Assembly (NCBI GenBank): GCA_012798935.1
Contig: JAAZMG010000182.1
Location: 1 to 7,315 of the forward strand
Source of the DNA: Tissierellia bacterium
GTDB lineage: Bacteria > Bacillota > Clostridia > Tissierellales > Tepidimicrobiaceae
Length of the DNA stretch: 7,315 bases
Direction: 5' to 3'
A program made the position numbers and the translations under genes. How positions within the stretch are numbered: the stretch's first letter is position 1; each line of letters opens with the position of its first letter. The notes under the pieces are model-generated. The model made no database searches. It was not told the origin of the DNA and saw nothing but the letters and a program-made list of their open reading frames with translations. Below, in pieces: positions 5,180 through 7,315 of the stretch.

Positions 5180-7096
5180 ATGGACAAAAATGTTAACGGA
5201 GAATTCAAACCCTATATTTCAGCGGATAAGGTAATGCCAGAGTTTACACCAACAGCCATTATAATAGGTATTATTATGTCTATAGTATTTGGTGCTGCTA
5301 ACGCTTATATCGGTCTTAGGGTAGGTATGACCATATCTGCATCTATACCGGCAGCAGTAATCTCTATGGGGATTATTCGTGGAATTATGAAAAGAGATTC
5401 CATATTAGAAAACAATATGGTACAAACCATAGGTTCAGCTGGAGAATCCTTAGCGGCAGGAGCCATTTTCACATTACCAGCATTATTCATTTGGTCTCAG
5501 GAGCTGGGAATGGCATCCCCTAATTTAACAAGGATTATAATCATCTCTTTAGCAGGCGGAATTTTAGGGGCGTTGTTAATGCTTCCTCTAAGGAAAGCAT
5601 TAATAGTTAAAGAACATGGAACCCTTCCTTATCCTGAAGGAACGGCCTGTGCAGAAGTATTAATAGCAGGAGAAACCGGAGGCACTAAAGCTAAAACCGT
5701 ATTTACAGGTCTTGGAATTGGTTCATTATTTAAATTTATAACAGACGGTATAAAACTATTTCCAAGTGAAATAGAATGGGCTATACCAAAATATAAAGGA
5801 GCAGCTATAGGTATGGATACCCTACCAGCCCTATTAGGGGTAGGATTTATCGTAGGACCACAGATATCCTCCTATATGTTATCGGGGGCTATACTAGGAT
5901 GGCTAGTAATCATACCATTGATAACTCACTTAGGTCAATATATTCCAGAAATAATATATCCAGCCTCTGTACCTATTAGTCAATTAGACTATTGGGGAAT
6001 ATGGAACAATTATATAAAATATATAGGGGCAGGAGCAGTAGCCTTTGGAGGTATATTAAGTTTAGTAAAATCCTTACCATTAATATTTAGAACCTTCAAA
6101 GAAGCTATAAGAGGATTAAAGAGTACAAAAGGAACAGTTTCAACCCTTAGAACAGATGAAGATATGTCCATTAAAGGAGCATTCCTAGGCGTAATAGCTA
6201 TAGTAATATTTATTGGGCTAACTTCCTTTATCCCTGTTGGAATATCTGGGGCCTTGATAATTGCTATATTTGGCTTCTTCTTTGCCACAGTATCTGCAAG
6301 ATTGGTAGGTTTAGTAGGTAGTAGTAACAATCCAGTATCTGGAATGACTATAGCAACCCTATTAATTACATCTATTATATTCAAATCCATAGGTTTTGAT
6401 GGAGAAGAAGGAATGATAGGCGCCCTATCCGTAGGAGCAGTAATATGTATAATAGCAGCTATGGCAGGGGATATGTCCCAAGACTTAAAAACTGGGTTTT
6501 TAGTAGGAGCTACACCTAAAAAGCAACAATACGGAGAAATTATAGGGGCAGTATCTTCAGGGCTTGTAATAGGGCTTGTATTATTACTATTAAATAAAGC
6601 CTGGGGTTTTGGTTCTGAAGAATTACCAGCACCTCAAGCCACTTTGATGAAATTGGTAATTGAAGGAGTAATGAGTGGAAATCTACCATGGGTATTAGTA
6701 TTTGCAGGGGCAGGCATAGGTTTGGTTGTTGAATTATTAGGAATTCAAATATTACCCTTTGCTGTAGGACTATATCTACCAATCCACTTAAGTACACCTA
6801 TTATGGTAGGAGGTATTATAAGGGGAATACTTGACAACAAAAAAGAAGATGAAAAGATCATCAAAGAAAAAGTTGACGGTGGAATACTATTCTCCTCAGG
6901 TCTTATAGCGGGAGAAGGGCTAGTAGGAATATTGTTAGCCATATTGGCCATAATACCAGTAGCAGGGGATATAAGCCTTGCAGACAAAATAGGTTTTGGC
7001 AACAATATATTAGGTCAATGGGGTTCATTAATATTCTTTGGCCTATTGAGTTTTATCTTAATCAAGTACTCATTTTTCGCTAAAAGAGAAAACTAG
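5180..7096 (+). CDS. OPT-family oligopeptide transporter
   Basis: This is an integral membrane protein of the oligopeptide transporter (OPT) superfamily, proton-coupled carriers of small peptides or peptide-like metal chelates in characterised relatives. The 638 residues fit the bacterial OPT group (the TIGR00733 type). The protein is hydrophobic throughout, with more than a dozen candidate membrane helices. Family-like segments: AANAYIGLRVGMTISASIPA (39-58), LPYPEGTACAEVL (149-161), SSNNPVSGMTIATLL (381-395) with the conserved NPxSGMT, GDMSQDLKTGFLVGATPKKQQ (430-450), PFAVGLYLPIHLSTP (526-540) and GLIAGEGLVGI (574-584). A charged cytoplasmic loop occupies about 304-332 and another about 551-567. 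GAAAGGG (5165-5171) lies 8 bases before the ATG. A PqqD-like gene follows after 9 bases, so the two are co-transcribed. The substrate is unknown; peptides or a modified peptide are inferred. Confidence 0.94.
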   Translation: MDKNVNGEFKPYISADKVMPEFTPTAIIIGIIMSIVFGAANAYIGLRVGMTISASIPAAVISMGIIRGIMKRDSILENNMVQTIGSAGESLAAGAIFTLPALFIWSQELGMASPNLTRIIIISLAGGILGALLMLPLRKALIVKEHGTLPYPEGTACAEVLIAGETGGTKAKTVFTGLGIGSLFKFITDGIKLFPSEIEWAIPKYKGAAIGMDTLPALLGVGFIVGPQISSYMLSGAILGWLVIIPLITHLGQYIPEIIYPASVPISQLDYWGIWNNYIKYIGAGAVAFGGILSLVKSLPLIFRTFKEAIRGLKSTKGTVSTLRTDEDMSIKGAFLGVIAIVIFIGLTSFIPVGISGALIIAIFGFFFATVSARLVGLVGSSNNPVSGMTIATLLITSIIFKSIGFDGEEGMIGALSVGAVICIIAAMAGDMSQDLKTGFLVGATPKKQQYGEIIGAVSSGLVIGLVLLLLNKAWGFGSEELPAPQATLMKLVIEGVMSGNLPWVLVFAGAGIGLVVELLGIQILPFAVGLYLPIHLSTPIMVGGIIRGILDNKKEDEKIIKEKVDGGILFSSGLIAGEGLVGILLAILAIIPVAGDISLADKIGFGNNILGQWGSLIFFGLLSFILIKYSFFAKREN

Positions 7097-7105
7097 GAGA
7101 ATAAT

Positions 7106-7315
7106 ATGACCAAAAAGGATAACTATCTAGACTATATACCTAAAAAATCCCATAAAATCCATTGGAAGGAGAGGGAAGAAGGACTTATCCAATTAATAGT
7201 ATATAGAGACTCTCTATTTGAAAGGATAATAAGGAAACTTTTCTTCACTCCGGATAAATATATAATAGATTTAGATAGAATGGGCAGTTTCATATGGAAT
7301 AATATAGATGGAAAA
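7106..7315 (+). CDS. PqqD-like (RRE-type) small protein, 3' end missing
   Basis: The frame starts at ATG 7106 and is open to the window edge; 70 residues are visible of an expected 90-110. AGGAGA (7095-7100) overlaps the OPT stop codon and lies 5 bases before the ATG, so the gene is translated with the transporter. The segment YIIDLDRMGSFIWNNIDGK (52-70) matches the PqqD pattern of a beta strand, a D..GS..W stretch and the I-D-G turn before a helix. PqqD proteins and the related RiPP recognition elements bind leader peptides and deliver them to radical SAM or other modifying enzymes. The N-terminal 50 residues are charged and have no signal or membrane segment, so it should be cytoplasmic. 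Its partner here is unknown, and no modifying enzyme or precursor peptide is visible. The family call rests on a short motif and on my recollection of similar clostridial proteins. Confidence 0.75.
   Translation, partial: MTKKDNYLDYIPKKSHKIHWKEREEGLIQLIVYRDSLFERIIRKLFFTPDKYIIDLDRMGSFIWNNIDGK

Noticed and set aside
6010..6390. Minus-strand open frame of 126 codons inside the OPT gene
   Set aside because: It is an antisense shadow of the transporter coding sequence, with no ribosome binding site and no recognisable domain. The same holds for the other antisense frames inside ypeB, murI and the dehydrogenase.

Overview
The window looks like chromosomal DNA from a low-GC, anaerobic, endospore-forming member of the Clostridia or Tissierellia. 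The evidence is AT-rich genes dominated by AGA/AGG and ATA codons, strong AGGAGG-type ribosome binding sites, a sleB-ypeB germination pair, a TRAP-type solute receptor and a prokaryotic OPT-family transporter. The species cannot be named from sequence alone. Every gene seen is on the + strand, and coding density is high.

Left part (1-1967): the C-terminal two thirds of a TRAP transporter substrate-binding protein (DctP family) ends at 595. About 190 bases follow that contain a long stem-loop (668-717) and a possible -10 box. Next comes a complete NAD(P)-dependent malate/L-lactate/sulfolactate-type dehydrogenase (Ldh_2 family, 787-1878), closed by a textbook intrinsic terminator (1926-1967). 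A TRAP receptor beside an Ldh_2 enzyme suggests uptake and oxidation or reduction of a small hydroxy- or keto-acid. However, the dehydrogenase has clearly different codon use (ATT for Ile, some CGA for Arg) from every other gene here, so it may have a separate origin.

Middle part (2040-5007): sleB (cortex-lytic enzyme, TTG start) and ypeB (its partner) are 11 bases apart and form the classic spore-germination operon. murI (glutamate racemase) follows 62 bases later. The ypeB-murI gap is compact. A terminator-like hairpin has its 3' arm and T-run formed by the murI ribosome binding site and spacer, and a possible promoter lies between the arms.

Right part (5008-7315): a perfect 47-base palindrome, then a near-consensus sigma-A promoter (TTGACG, 17 bases, TATAAT) driving a 638-residue OPT-family oligopeptide transporter. 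Nine bases later begins a PqqD-like small protein (RRE-type fold), cut by the window end. The OPT-PqqD pairing is the most biologically suggestive arrangement here, because PqqD-like domains normally bind peptides during maturation of modified peptides. No RNA gene, CRISPR array, insertion sequence or phage gene was seen. The strongest points for a second look are the OPT/PqqD-like operon, the nested murI expression signals, the palindrome and the codon-use outlier.
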